A stretch of DNA of 64,000 bases from positions 1 to 64,000 of the forward strand of contig NZ_JAIUHG010000017.1 in NCBI RefSeq assembly GCF_020164955.1, given 5' to 3'. The position numbers and the translations under genes are program-made. The first letter of the stretch is position 1. Every line of letters begins with the position of its first letter. The notes below the pieces were generated by a model. It was not told where the DNA came from. It saw nothing but the letters and a program-made list of their open reading frames with translations, and ran no database searches. This DNA comes from Mesorhizobium sp. CA8 (lineage in GTDB: Bacteria; Pseudomonadota; Alphaproteobacteria; Rhizobiales; Rhizobiaceae). This document shows, one piece after another, positions 52,096 through 61,325 of this stretch.

Positions 52096-53075
52096 TCTCG
52101 CGATTCACCAGGGAAGTGCTGGCATTGGACGCAGCCGCGGAGGCGGACCGCATCGTGTCATCGACGCGCGAGCAGGTCCTGGTCACGCTTCGGCGGCGCG
52201 GCGTGGTGGTCGGACTGTCTGGCGGCATCGACAGTTCCGTCGTCGCATCCTTGTGCGTGCGCGCCTTCGGCAAAGATAAGGTGCTAGGGCTCTTCATGCC
52301 GGAGCGGGACTCCTCGGGAGACTCGCTAAGGCTCGGACGTGTCGTTGCGGCCCAGCTCGGCATCGATACTCTGGTCGAAGACATCGCCCCGGCGCTCGAT
52401 GCCATCGGCGCCTATCGCCGGCAGATCGAGGCCATCCGCGCCGTCGTTCCAGAATATGACGAAGGATGGAAATGCAAGCTGGTGCTGACCTCGGTTCTGG
52501 AGAGCCAAGGTCTCAACATCACCCGTCTTACGGTTCAGGATCCGGAGGGCAAGGTCAACACGGTTCGGCTGCCCCTGACGGCCTATCTGCAGATCGTCGC
52601 CGCGACCAATTACAAGCAGCGCATCCGCAAGATGACCGAATATTATCATGCGGATCGCCTCGGCTACGCTGTTGCCGGAACGCCGAACCGGCTCGAATAT
52701 GACCAGGGCTTCTTCGTCAAGCAAGGCGACGGCATCGCCGACGTCATGCCAATCGTGCACCTGTACAAAACACAGGTCTATCAGTTGGCTGAATATCTCG
52801 GGGTGGACGAAGAAATCCGCCGCAGGCCGCCGACCACCGACACATTCTCCATGGCGCAAAGCCAGGAGGAATTCTACTTCGCGCTGCCTTACCACCTGAC
52901 GGATCTATGCCTCTATGGCGTCAACCATGGGTTATGCGCCGACGAGGTCGCAGCTGCGGCGGGCCTCACCGGCGGCCAGGTCGAGAAGGTCTTCAAGGAC
53001 ATCGAAGCGAAGCGTCGGGCAGCACGCTATCTGCATGCGCGACCCTTGCCCTCCGTGCCGATGGATGTGGACTGA
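52092..53075 (+). CDS. NadE-like ammonia-dependent amide synthetase in a polysaccharide operon
   Basis: A 327-residue homologue of NAD synthetase with a GTG start overlapping the previous stop. It has the ATP-pyrophosphatase P-loop SGGIDSS (43-49), AATNYKQRIRKMTEYYHADR, GTPNRLEYDQGFFVKQGDGI and a PIVHLYKTQVYQLAEYLGV segment in the positions of NadE motifs. It has no glutaminase domain. A core NadE is normally elsewhere in the genome, so this copy is probably specialised: it may activate a carboxylate as AMP ester and amidate it. It is cotranscribed with an NRPS-like gene and asnB, which supports this. Confidence 0.82.
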   Translation: MISRFTREVLALDAAAEADRIVSSTREQVLVTLRRRGVVVGLSGGIDSSVVASLCVRAFGKDKVLGLFMPERDSSGDSLRLGRVVAAQLGIDTLVEDIAPALDAIGAYRRQIEAIRAVVPEYDEGWKCKLVLTSVLESQGLNITRLTVQDPEGKVNTVRLPLTAYLQIVAATNYKQRIRKMTEYYHADRLGYAVAGTPNRLEYDQGFFVKQGDGIADVMPIVHLYKTQVYQLAEYLGVDEEIRRRPPTTDTFSMAQSQEEFYFALPYHLTDLCLYGVNHGLCADEVAAAAGLTGGQVEKVFKDIEAKRRAARYLHARPLPSVPMDVD

Positions 53076-53080
53076 CGACG

Positions 53081-55102
53081 ATGTGCGGAATCGCCGGGAT
53101 ACTGGCGCTGAACGCCAACGCCGAACCGCCTTCGCGCGAGGCGTTATTGCGCATGGCTGGCGCGCTTGCGCATCGCGGCCCCGACGAACGGGGGCTTTAC
53201 CGCGACAGACGCGCCGGTCTGGCGCATGCCCGCTTGTCAGTCGTCGATGTTCAACACGGGCAGCAGCCGCTCGCCGACTCTGATAGTCCGGCGTGGATCG
53301 TCTTCAACGGCGAGATCTTCAACTACCTCGAGCTGCGCGACAGGCTGTTCGCCCTCGGCCATCGGTTCCGCACCCGCAGCGATACCGAAGTCGTCCTGCA
53401 CGCCTATCGGGAGTGGGGTCAGGCAGCCTTCGAGCGTATGAACGGCCAATGGGCGCTGGCGATCTGGGATCCGGCTATAGGCCGGCTGGTGCTGTCGCGC
53501 GATCGCTACGGCATTTGCCCGCTGCATTTTTGCGAGCATGGCGGCCGCCTGTTCTTTGCGAGCGAAGTCAAAGCGATTTTCGCGGCCGAGGCCGCTATCC
53601 CGCGCGCGTTCGATCCGGCTGGCATCGATCAGACCTTCACCCTGTGGACGGCTGTTGCTCCGCAGAACGTGTTCCAGGGCATCCGGGAACTCCCGCCCGG
53701 ACACGTGCGCCTTTACGAGAAAGGCGCGGCGCGAGAATACCCGTTCTGGCAGCCGCGCTTTCCGGAAATCCAGGATCAGGACCATGGCCGGTTTAGCGGC
53801 TCCCTGGACGAGGCTGTGGAGGAAGTGCGGCTGATGCTGGAAGGCGCCACGGCCTTGCGAATCGTGCAGGCCGATGTGCCGGTCGGCTGCTATCTGTCAG
53901 GCGGGCTCGACAGCTCCCTTGTCGCCACGCTCGGAAGGCGCTTCGCCGGCGAGCGTTTCCAGACCTTCTCGCTGCGTTTTGCCGACGCCGAATATGACGA
54001 GACCGAATTCCAACGGCTCGTCGCAGACGCGACTGGCAGCGAGCACCACGAGATAGTCGTTTCTCGCGGCGATATAGCCGCAGCCTTTCCCGAGGTGATC
54101 CGCCACACCGAGCGGCCAATCCTCAGGACCGCCCCGGCACCGCTCTTCCTGCTGTCGAGGCTCGTGCGGGAACGCGGCATCAAAGTGGTGCTGACCGGCG
54201 AAGGCGCTGACGAGATGTTTGCCGGTTATGACCTGTTCCGCGAGGGCAAGGTACGCCGCTTCTGGGGACGTCAGCCGGCGTCGACAAGGCGCGCCCGCTT
54301 GCTTGAGCGGCTCTATCCTTACCTCTCGCGCTCACCGGTTCATCAGCAGGCACTGGCCCGGCAGTTCTTCGGCCGCAATATTGAGGCCCACGCCGCGGCC
54401 GGATTTGCACATGACACGCGCTGGCGCACGACCAGCGCGATCAAGCGCTTGTTCTGCCCCGATATGCGGGCTGCCTCCGAAGACCGCGACGCGGTGAGCG
54501 AACTGATCTCGACGCTGCCGGCCGAATTTCCACGCTGGAGCCCCCTCGCCCAGGACCAGTATCTGGAGATCCGGACTCTGATGTCGAGCTATCTGCTCTC
54601 TTCGCAAGGCGACAGGATGCTGATGGCTCACTCGATCGAGGGCCGCTTTCCCTTCCTCGACGACAACGTCGTTACCTTGGCGAATGCGCTTCCGGATGCC
54701 TACAAGCTGCGCGGCCTCGACGAGAAGCACGTGCTGAAGCGCGTCGCGGCGCCGATCCTGCCGCCGCAGGTCGTCGCCCGGAAGAAGCAGCCCTATCGGG
54801 CGCCGAATGCGATGAGTTTCTTTGCCGACGGCGCGCCGGCTTACATTGGTGATGCCTTGTCGGAGACGGCAGTGCGGGCGGCCGGCGTCTTCGATCCCCA
54901 AGCGGTAACCCGGCTGGTCGGGAAGTGCCGAGCTCGAACCGGCGAGGGAGACATGTCGAATTCCGACAACATGGCCCTGGTCGGGGTGCTCTCGACGCAG
55001 CTTCTCCATCAGCAGTTTGTCGCGACCCGCCCTGCCGGTGTGACAGAGCCGGATCTCAGCATCGATGTCGATTATGAGCATCGCGAAAGGGAGTTGGCAT
55101 GA
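53081..55102 (+). CDS. AsnB-type glutamine-dependent amidotransferase
   Basis: A 673-residue asparagine-synthetase-family protein from ATG at 53081. The N-terminal Ntn glutaminase has Cys2 (MCGIAGILALN), the RLSVVD and FNGEIFNY segments; the synthetase domain has the P-loop SGGLDSS (273-279), LTGEGADEMFAGYDLF and HSIEGRFPFLDDNVV. It resembles the amidotransferases of exopolysaccharide and exosortase-associated clusters, and O-antigen enzymes that make uronamides, more than free asparagine synthesis in such settings. It starts five bases after the NadE-like gene and overlaps the next gene by four (ATGA). Confidence 0.9.
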   Translation: MCGIAGILALNANAEPPSREALLRMAGALAHRGPDERGLYRDRRAGLAHARLSVVDVQHGQQPLADSDSPAWIVFNGEIFNYLELRDRLFALGHRFRTRSDTEVVLHAYREWGQAAFERMNGQWALAIWDPAIGRLVLSRDRYGICPLHFCEHGGRLFFASEVKAIFAAEAAIPRAFDPAGIDQTFTLWTAVAPQNVFQGIRELPPGHVRLYEKGAAREYPFWQPRFPEIQDQDHGRFSGSLDEAVEEVRLMLEGATALRIVQADVPVGCYLSGGLDSSLVATLGRRFAGERFQTFSLRFADAEYDETEFQRLVADATGSEHHEIVVSRGDIAAAFPEVIRHTERPILRTAPAPLFLLSRLVRERGIKVVLTGEGADEMFAGYDLFREGKVRRFWGRQPASTRRARLLERLYPYLSRSPVHQQALARQFFGRNIEAHAAAGFAHDTRWRTTSAIKRLFCPDMRAASEDRDAVSELISTLPAEFPRWSPLAQDQYLEIRTLMSSYLLSSQGDRMLMAHSIEGRFPFLDDNVVTLANALPDAYKLRGLDEKHVLKRVAAPILPPQVVARKKQPYRAPNAMSFFADGAPAYIGDALSETAVRAAGVFDPQAVTRLVGKCRARTGEGDMSNSDNMALVGVLSTQLLHQQFVATRPAGVTEPDLSIDVDYEHRERELA

Positions 55103-56652
55103 TCCACGGCGCCGTACCGCTCCTGCATGATTATCTGATCCACTCAGCCGGCCGGCTCGGCGACAAGGTGGCGTTGGTCTGCAGCGGGCGACGCGTCACC
55201 TACGCCGAAATCGACGAGCGTTCCAACGGGGTCGCACACTGTCTGGCAACAGCCGGCGTGCAACGCGGCGATCGGGTGATGATCTTCGCCGACAACACGG
55301 TCGAGACGGTTGTCAGCTTCTGGGCGGTGCTGAAGGCAAACGCAGTCGTGTGCATCGTCAACCCGCTCACAAAAAGCGAGAAGCTCGAATACCTGCTGAA
55401 TGATTGCCGGCCGGCGGCACTGATGACCGACCGGCATCTGCGCTCCGTGTTCGGCGAGCCGGCGCGAAATTGTCATTCGCTACGCCAGGTGATCGTGTCA
55501 GGGCCGATGGAGGACGACGAGCTCAGCCGGCTGCCGCACGCGATACGCTGGGAAACGGCCGCCGTGAGAAATCCTGCTGCGCCTGCGCGCAAATCGATCG
55601 ACATCGATCTCGCCGCCATCATCTACACGTCCGGATCCACGGGCGAGCCCAAAGGCGTGATGCTGACACACCGCAACATGATGGCGGCGTGCACCTCAAT
55701 TGCGTCCTATCTAGAGCTTCGGGAAGACGAGGTTATCCTCAACGTCCTGCCCCTCGCCTTCGACTACGGTCTCTATCAGATGCTGATGGCGTTCCGCACC
55801 GGCGCCCGGCTGGTTCTCGGACGCTCGTTCGCGTTTCCGGCGCAAATCCTTCAAATCATCAAGGATGAGAGGATCACAGGCTTTCCCGGCGTGCCCACCA
55901 TCTTCGCCTCACTGGCGGAGCTCAAGTCGCTGAAGGATCACGACTTCTCGAGCATCCGCTATGTCACCAACACCGCCGCCGCCTTGCCGCTCAAGCACAT
56001 CACCATGCTCAGGGATCTGTTTAAGGGCGCCCAAATCTATTCGATGTATGGCCTCACCGAGTGCAAGCGCTGCACCTATCTGCCGCCGGAAGATCTCGAA
56101 CGAAAACCGCTGAGCGTGGGGATCGCGATCCCGAACACCGAGATGTGGATCGTCGACGACAATGACCAACGCGTCAAGCCCGGGACCGTCGGCCAGCTCG
56201 TCATCCGTGGCGCGACGGTGATGAAGGGCTACTGGGGCAAACCGGAAGCGACCGCCAGGAAGCTCAAGCCCGGCCCCTTGCCGGGCGAGCAGGTGCTTTA
56301 CACCGGCGACTACTGCCGAATGGACGCGGAGGGCTATCTCTACTTCATCGGCCGCGGCGACGAGATCATAAAGTCCCGGGGCGAGAAGGTTGCGCCGAAG
56401 GAAGTCGAAAACGTGCTGGTGAATATCCCCGGCGTCAAGGAGGCCGCGGTGGTCGGCGTGCCTGACGAGCTTCTCGGCCAGGCCGTGAAGGCCTTCGTCG
56501 TGATCGAGCAAGGCCGCATCGTCGGCGAGCGGCAGCTTCAGATGGAATGCCAGAAGCGGCTTGAAAACTTCATGGTCCCGAAGTCCATCGTCATCGTGCC
56601 CAGCCTGCCGAGGACCGATACAGGAAAACTCAAGAAGGTGGCTCTTTCGTAG
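55099..56652 (+). CDS. AMP-forming acyl/aminoacyl ligase, polysaccharide-cluster type
   Basis: A 517-residue class I adenylate-forming enzyme: IYTSGSTGEPKGVMLTHRNM, YSMYGLTECKRCTYL, LYTGDYCRMDAEGYLYFIGR, DEIIKSRGEKVAPKEVENV, and the catalytic Lys in PRTDTGKLKK. The sequence style and the partner genes recall the acyl-CoA ligases associated with exosortase A gene clusters, which sit beside a carrier protein and an AsnB homologue. It probably loads its acid onto the carrier encoded next (56703). Overlaps asnB by four bases. Confidence 0.88.
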   Translation: MIHGAVPLLHDYLIHSAGRLGDKVALVCSGRRVTYAEIDERSNGVAHCLATAGVQRGDRVMIFADNTVETVVSFWAVLKANAVVCIVNPLTKSEKLEYLLNDCRPAALMTDRHLRSVFGEPARNCHSLRQVIVSGPMEDDELSRLPHAIRWETAAVRNPAAPARKSIDIDLAAIIYTSGSTGEPKGVMLTHRNMMAACTSIASYLELREDEVILNVLPLAFDYGLYQMLMAFRTGARLVLGRSFAFPAQILQIIKDERITGFPGVPTIFASLAELKSLKDHDFSSIRYVTNTAAALPLKHITMLRDLFKGAQIYSMYGLTECKRCTYLPPEDLERKPLSVGIAIPNTEMWIVDDNDQRVKPGTVGQLVIRGATVMKGYWGKPEATARKLKPGPLPGEQVLYTGDYCRMDAEGYLYFIGRGDEIIKSRGEKVAPKEVENVLVNIPGVKEAAVVGVPDELLGQAVKAFVVIEQGRIVGERQLQMECQKRLENFMVPKSIVIVPSLPRTDTGKLKKVALS

Positions 56653-56702
56653 CGCCTGTTGGACCGCGCGCACAGTATTTAGCTTTTATCGGAGGGTGGG
56701 TT

Positions 56703-56978
56703 ATGGATACGATCTTGGCAACGAACCCGGCGGGCGACATTTACATCAAGCAAATTCGCGATTTCCTGGCTTCGAACTTCTACATCGCCGACGTGAAATC
56801 GCTCAGCGCCACGGAATCGCTGCTCGATCAGGGCATCGTCGATTCCACCGGCGTGCTCGAGGTCATCGGCTTCATCGAAGAGACCTTTGGCGTCATTGTC
56901 GAAGACAGCGAGCTCCTCCCGGAGAACCTCGATTCCATCCAGGGAATAGCGCAGTTCATCGCCCGCAAGAGGGGATGA
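56703..56978 (+). CDS. Acyl/peptidyl carrier protein
   Basis: A 91-residue carrier protein with the phosphopantetheine attachment in LLDQGIVDSTGVLEVIGFIE (Ser of DST), a four-helix fold, and an acidic C-terminal half. The ribosome-binding site GGAGGG is at 56691-56696. It ends the plus-strand operon, 12 bases from the opposite gene. It should accept the acyl group from the AMP ligase upstream. Confidence 0.9.
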   Translation: MDTILATNPAGDIYIKQIRDFLASNFYIADVKSLSATESLLDQGIVDSTGVLEVIGFIEETFGVIVEDSELLPENLDSIQGIAQFIARKRG

Positions 56979-56990
56979 GCTGCGAGGCGC

Positions 56991-57683
56991 TCAGGGCTGC
57001 GGCCTGGCGTATCCGAGCACGACACGCGCCTCGCCGGCGCGGTTGGTGACGGCGCGGACGCCCTCGTAGCTCCTGCTGCGCTCCAGCAGGCTCGCCACCT
57101 GGCGATCCTGGCCCAGGCCGACCTCGAACAGCAATGCACCGCCGGGCCGCAGATACCCCAAGGCGTCCTTCACCACGCGCATGTGGATAGCGATGCCGTA
57201 GGGCCCGGCCGCGAAAGCCTCACGCGGCTCGAGCGCGACCAGATGGGAGCGGTCACCCTCAAGCCGCTTCTCCGAGATGTAGGGCGGATTGCACACGACA
57301 ACATCGATCGAGCCCTTAGGCACCAGAGTGGAGAGACTTTCGAACAAATCGCCCTGGTGGACCGACACCCGCTCGGCTAGGCCATGGTGGACGACATTTC
57401 GGCGCGCCACCTCGACACATCCATCGGTAAGATCACTTGCCCAGACCCGCGCCGCCGGAACCTGATGGGCGATGGCGCAAGCGAGATTGCCGGCGCCGCA
57501 GCACATGTCGACCACGCGCGGCGCCGGCAGGTTCATTTGATGCAACACGTCGACCGCGGACGAGCCCAACAGCTCCGTCTCCGGCCTCGGCACAAGTGCG
57601 CCGGACGCGACAAGCATCTCCATGCCCATGAAGACCGCGCTGCCTCTGCTATAGGCGTCCGCGACATCGATGTCCTGGCTCAA
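56991..57683 (-). CDS. PrmC/HemK-like N-methyltransferase
   Basis: A class I SAM methyltransferase with VPRPETELLG, the SAM motif VVDMCCGAGNLACAIA, ASDLTDGCVEVARRN and the NPPY motif in VVCNPPYISEKRLEG that binds a planar amide nitrogen. PrmC modifies the Gln of release factors; here the N-terminal helical domain is missing. I place the start at the TTG at 57681-57683 because GGAGG lies eight bases before it. A longer frame would overlap the exporter gene. In this cluster it may methylate an amide or amine of the polysaccharide or its precursor. Confidence 0.75.
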   Translation of the reverse strand: MSQDIDVADAYSRGSAVFMGMEMLVASGALVPRPETELLGSSAVDVLHQMNLPAPRVVDMCCGAGNLACAIAHQVPAARVWASDLTDGCVEVARRNVVHHGLAERVSVHQGDLFESLSTLVPKGSIDVVVCNPPYISEKRLEGDRSHLVALEPREAFAAGPYGIAIHMRVVKDALGYLRPGGALLFEVGLGQDRQVASLLERSRSYEGVRAVTNRAGEARVVLGYARPQP

Positions 57684-57738
57684 GACCTGCCTCCACAACC
57701 GGATCCAGCGCTCACCGTGCGGTGCAGAAGCGCCGGCG

Positions 57739-59004
57739 CTACTGTGCCGCCGCCGCGCTCTCCAGTTCGTTGCTGAACCTGACCTCGATCGTATCTCCCG
57801 GCGCCACCTCGGCGTCCTCGTCGGCCGCCTGCTTGCGCCATTGCCCATCGACATTGCGAATGAGCGTCATCTGGGCTCGAACCGTCTCGCCGGCGATTGA
57901 CAGAGGCGCAGCGGTTGCACCCAGGGGCTGCAACTTCTGGCTCGCAGCGCGAAGCCTCGTGCCGATGTCGGCCAGTCGCACCTCGGTGTCCCGCAATTCG
58001 TTCAGCAGGCCGATGCGCCTTTGGTTCTCATTGCGCTCCATCTGCCTGGCAAAGTCTTCCTGCTGGCGCTTTGTTCTCATCAACTCGACGGAGGTTTCCA
58101 GCGCCCGGCTGGATGAAAGCAGGACGGCGCGCCGGACGTCGGCGAGCCTGTTGTTCGTCAGGTTTCCAGCCTTGAACGCCTTGGTGACCTGCTCCAGGTC
58201 CTCTTCATCGGCCTTAACGGCATCCGCTTCATCCTGCGCACGCTTGATCAGGGTTTGGATCTGCGCCGCGGCATCCTTGGCGCCCTTTTCGACAAAGCTC
58301 TGCTCTTGCCGAAAATTATCCAGGGAGAGCTTGAGCGCCTCCGCTTCAGCCTTTGCTATTCCCGCAGCGAGCGCGGGGGAAAGGGGCGACCCTTGCGGAG
58401 GCTGCATGTCGAAGCTTTCCTGCTTGTCAAGCTCTGCGCGCAGGCGGGCGCTGTGGAAGTAGTCCCTGGTGTATTCTCCCCAGATCATCTCGTAGTCGCG
58501 TCGCAGATCCGTCGGATCCGGGCCTGCCTGGTTGCCTCGCGCCCGCAAAAGGCTGAAACCGCCGGCCACGGCGATCGCCTGACGCACGGTCATCAGCGGG
58601 CGGTAGGCCTGTTGTCCGGGGGTGAGCACATCACCGGTCACATAGATCGGGCGATACTCGGCGATGATCGCAGTCACGTCGCTCGGCCTTACGACGGCCA
58701 TCTGTTCACGGCCATCGGGCATGCGGATGTGGAAGATCTTGGTCGGCAGGATCGCTTGCATACGCGTCTGCAATTCGGGCGGCGTGAGACCGCCGACCGA
58801 GACCGCGCCGGCTTCGGGCAGCACGATCGTGCCATCCATCTGGACAACGGCACGCTGAGTCCGGTCGGGAATGGAGACTATTCCGATTTCAACCGTATCT
58901 CCCGGCGAAATCCGATAGGGTGTTGACGGATCGGCAGCCGCGGCCGTGGGCAGCGCCCCCAGCAGAGCAAGAGCTGCGAGAAATGACCGGCTAAGGTTGA
59001 CCAT
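57739..59004 (-). CDS. ExoF/Wza-type polysaccharide export protein
   Basis: A 421-residue exported protein: signal peptide MVNLSRSFLAALALLGALPT ending at AAAAD; a polysaccharide-export (Poly_export) domain YRISPGDTVEIGIVSIPDRT with DGTIVLPEAGAVSVGGLTPP; a SLBB-like segment IYVTGDVLTPGQQAYRPLMT; then a long coiled coil (about 190-340). ExoF-type proteins bridge the periplasm with a Wzc-like partner to lead polysaccharide to the outer membrane. It overlaps the upstream gene by 14 bases. Confidence 0.88.
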   Translation of the reverse strand: MVNLSRSFLAALALLGALPTAAAADPSTPYRISPGDTVEIGIVSIPDRTQRAVVQMDGTIVLPEAGAVSVGGLTPPELQTRMQAILPTKIFHIRMPDGREQMAVVRPSDVTAIIAEYRPIYVTGDVLTPGQQAYRPLMTVRQAIAVAGGFSLLRARGNQAGPDPTDLRRDYEMIWGEYTRDYFHSARLRAELDKQESFDMQPPQGSPLSPALAAGIAKAEAEALKLSLDNFRQEQSFVEKGAKDAAAQIQTLIKRAQDEADAVKADEEDLEQVTKAFKAGNLTNNRLADVRRAVLLSSSRALETSVELMRTKRQQEDFARQMERNENQRRIGLLNELRDTEVRLADIGTRLRAASQKLQPLGATAAPLSIAGETVRAQMTLIRNVDGQWRKQAADEDAEVAPGDTIEVRFSNELESAAAAQ

Positions 59005-60259
59005 TCGCAACAACCTCCTTCGGGTTGTGTTGTTCGGACCAGTCGAGACGGGTGACAAACTCGTAAACCGGCCCGCCCGGCACGCCCCAATTGCTTGACC
59101 AGATTACTTGCGAGCCATCCGGAGAGGGGGAGGCATGTGTTTCGCTCCAATAGTCGAATGGAACATTTCGTGTCTGGCCAATGCGTCGAACGGCGCCGCT
59201 ACCGTCGAGCCGAAGCGCAACGATCTCGCGCGCATAGGGAGCCCAGGTTGGATTGGCCGATATCTCGTCCGGATTGCCGCCGTAGCTCAGGAATGCCCAT
59301 CCTGGCCTGTTCAGTGCGCGCGTCGATGCATGCTCGGCTTCGCCGAACGCGGTCAGGGAAGTGACTTTCCCGTCCGACAGCCTGCGCTTGATTATGTGAT
59401 ACCTATCTGGACCCGATTTGCTGATCCCAACGAAGATTTCGCTCCCATCCTCGTCGAGCGTGATGTCACCATGGCCGGGCCGATGGTGGTCCGTCCATCT
59501 CTGGAGCAAAGTGCCATCAACGGCAAAAATTACCCTTTGTTCTGTGCCGTCAATAAGGTTTGGGGAGCAGAGAATGCTCGTTCCGAGTGGAGAGATCGTG
59601 CAGGAACTGGTCTTTCCGGGCACCTGAGAAAGGTCGATGTCAGGAAACTTCCGCCGCTGGTTCAGATCATAGGCAAAAACGACGTCCGCGCCGTCCTTGC
59701 GGACCGCGCGGACCGCGATGCGGCTACCGTCGCGGCTGGGATTGCCCTTGGATGGACCGAATTGCAGATCGTGGTAGTCCGCGGATGTGAAAAGGACGTC
59801 TTCGTGATTGGTCCGCGGGGCCCAGGTCGAGACTGCCCGGTCCTGAACACAGATCATCAATTCGGCATTTCGGGGATGCCACTCGCACTCGCCCCCTCGT
59901 TTGCGCCAAAACAGCGCCTTATAGGTGTGCCCGTCGAGAAAGCACATTCCATTGCAGCCGTTGTCGAGGAGGAGCAATGTCTGGTCCGCGTTCCAGGCTT
60001 GAGCGCTCGAATAGCGATGGCTGCAATACTTAGGCCCGCAAACCACCCCATTTCCAAGAGGGCCAGGCTTGGAGATGCGAACAATGCTTGTGCCGAATGC
60101 GGGGTCGATGGCGGGACGAAGATAGTCGGGCAAATCCATCGCCACCGGAGCCACGAAGCCGGCGGACGTGTCGCTCGCCTCCCCCCCGGCCGTCCGCAGG
60201 CCGGCAAATGCGGCAACGCAAACCAGCAGCAATGCGGCGGAAAACGCGGGAAGCCTCAT
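58991..60259 (-). CDS. Exported protein of unknown function, probable beta-propeller
   Basis: A 422-residue protein with a signal peptide (MRLPAFSAALLLVCVAAFAG) and repeated WD/TolB-like blades: QAWNADQTLLLLDNGCNG, GGECEWHPRNAEL, NPSRDGSRIAVRAVRKDG, ISPLGTSILCSPNL, GDITLDEDGSEIF, HASPSPDGSQVIWSSNW. Several Cys pairs suggest periplasmic disulfides. Beta-propellers in such clusters may bind or modify polysaccharide; I cannot assign an activity. It overlaps its neighbours on both sides by a few bases, so it belongs to the operon. Confidence 0.72.
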   Translation of the reverse strand: MRLPAFSAALLLVCVAAFAGLRTAGGEASDTSAGFVAPVAMDLPDYLRPAIDPAFGTSIVRISKPGPLGNGVVCGPKYCSHRYSSAQAWNADQTLLLLDNGCNGMCFLDGHTYKALFWRKRGGECEWHPRNAELMICVQDRAVSTWAPRTNHEDVLFTSADYHDLQFGPSKGNPSRDGSRIAVRAVRKDGADVVFAYDLNQRRKFPDIDLSQVPGKTSSCTISPLGTSILCSPNLIDGTEQRVIFAVDGTLLQRWTDHHRPGHGDITLDEDGSEIFVGISKSGPDRYHIIKRRLSDGKVTSLTAFGEAEHASTRALNRPGWAFLSYGGNPDEISANPTWAPYAREIVALRLDGSGAVRRIGQTRNVPFDYWSETHASPSPDGSQVIWSSNWGVPGGPVYEFVTRLDWSEQHNPKEVVANGQP

Positions 60260-61260
60260 GTCATATAGCTCATCTCATGACGTACCCGCCCCTCGCTCAG
60301 GCGCGCCCGCCACCACGCGATGGTCCGTCTGAGGCCTTCGCGCAAGTCCGTTCGAGCCCTCCATCCTGTTGCGCTCTCAAGCCGGGATGAATCCGCCAGC
60401 AGTGCCCGGACCTCGGAATTTTGCGGGCGCAGCCGGCCCTCGTCACGATGGACCGGCTTGTTGGAACCGCTCAACTCCAGCACCAAGTCCAGCACGTCGG
60501 ATATGGTCACGGCACGCTGGCTTCCTGCATTGTAGGCATGGCCGAATTCGACCTCGGCGGAGCCTGCGCTGAGAAACGCCGCGGCCGTGTCTTCGACGAA
60601 GGTAAGATCGCGAACCGGACTCGTATCTCCCACCATGATGGCCTGGCATTTTGGGTCGATGGCCTGCCTGATCAGGGTCGGAACAATCGCCCGTTCGCTT
60701 TGCCGTGGCCCGAATGTGTTGAACGGACGAAGCACCACGACTGGAAGGTCGAACGAACGGGCGTAGGACTCCGCCATCATGTCGGCTCCGATCTTGGAAG
60801 CCGAGTAGGGCGACTGGCCCTGCAGCGGGTGGGTCTCATTGATCGGCATGGTCAAAGCGGTGCCATACACCTCACTGGTCGAGGTGTGCACTATGCGCTC
60901 GGTATCCCACTGACGGGCGGCTTCGAGCACATTCACGGTGCCCAAGACGTTGGTCTCCACGTAGGACTGGGCGGCTGCGTAGGAGTACGGAATGGCGATC
61001 AATGCGGCGAGATGGAACACGACGGCCTGGCCACGTACGATCCGGTTCAGGAAGGCACTGTCGCGAACGTCGCCGCGGACGAGCTTGAGCTGGGTTCGGA
61101 TCTCGTCCGGCAGGTCATCCAGCCACCCGTGGCTGTCGAACGAATTGTAGAGAGCCAATGCCGTCACGTCGGCACCGCCGCGCACCAGGGCTTCAGTCAG
61201 ATGCGACCCTATGAACCCATCCGCCCCGGTGACCAAAACTCTCTTTCCCTTGTAAGTCAT
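60256..61260 (-). CDS. NAD-dependent sugar-nucleotide 4,6-dehydratase, LegB-like
   Basis: A 334-residue extended SDR with VTGADGFIGSHLTEALVRGG, VVFHLAALIAIPYSYAAAQS, the triad in VHTSTSEVYG and PYSASKIGADMMAESYAR, and RPFNTFGPRQSERAIVPTLI. The combination is close to LegB-type NDP-hexosamine 4,6-dehydratases of the legionaminate pathway. It makes a 4-keto-6-deoxy sugar for the aminotransferase encoded upstream. It overlaps the beta-propeller gene by four bases. Confidence 0.85.
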   Translation of the reverse strand: MTYKGKRVLVTGADGFIGSHLTEALVRGGADVTALALYNSFDSHGWLDDLPDEIRTQLKLVRGDVRDSAFLNRIVRGQAVVFHLAALIAIPYSYAAAQSYVETNVLGTVNVLEAARQWDTERIVHTSTSEVYGTALTMPINETHPLQGQSPYSASKIGADMMAESYARSFDLPVVVLRPFNTFGPRQSERAIVPTLIRQAIDPKCQAIMVGDTSPVRDLTFVEDTAAAFLSAGSAEVEFGHAYNAGSQRAVTISDVLDLVLELSGSNKPVHRDEGRLRPQNSEVRALLADSSRLESATGWRARTDLREGLRRTIAWWRARLSEGRVRHEMSYMT

Positions 61261-61325
61261 GTCCTGACAGTCCTCGCACTCCTTGGCCTTAATCCGGCGA
61301 ATGCTGCGGCAACCATTCGAATGGC

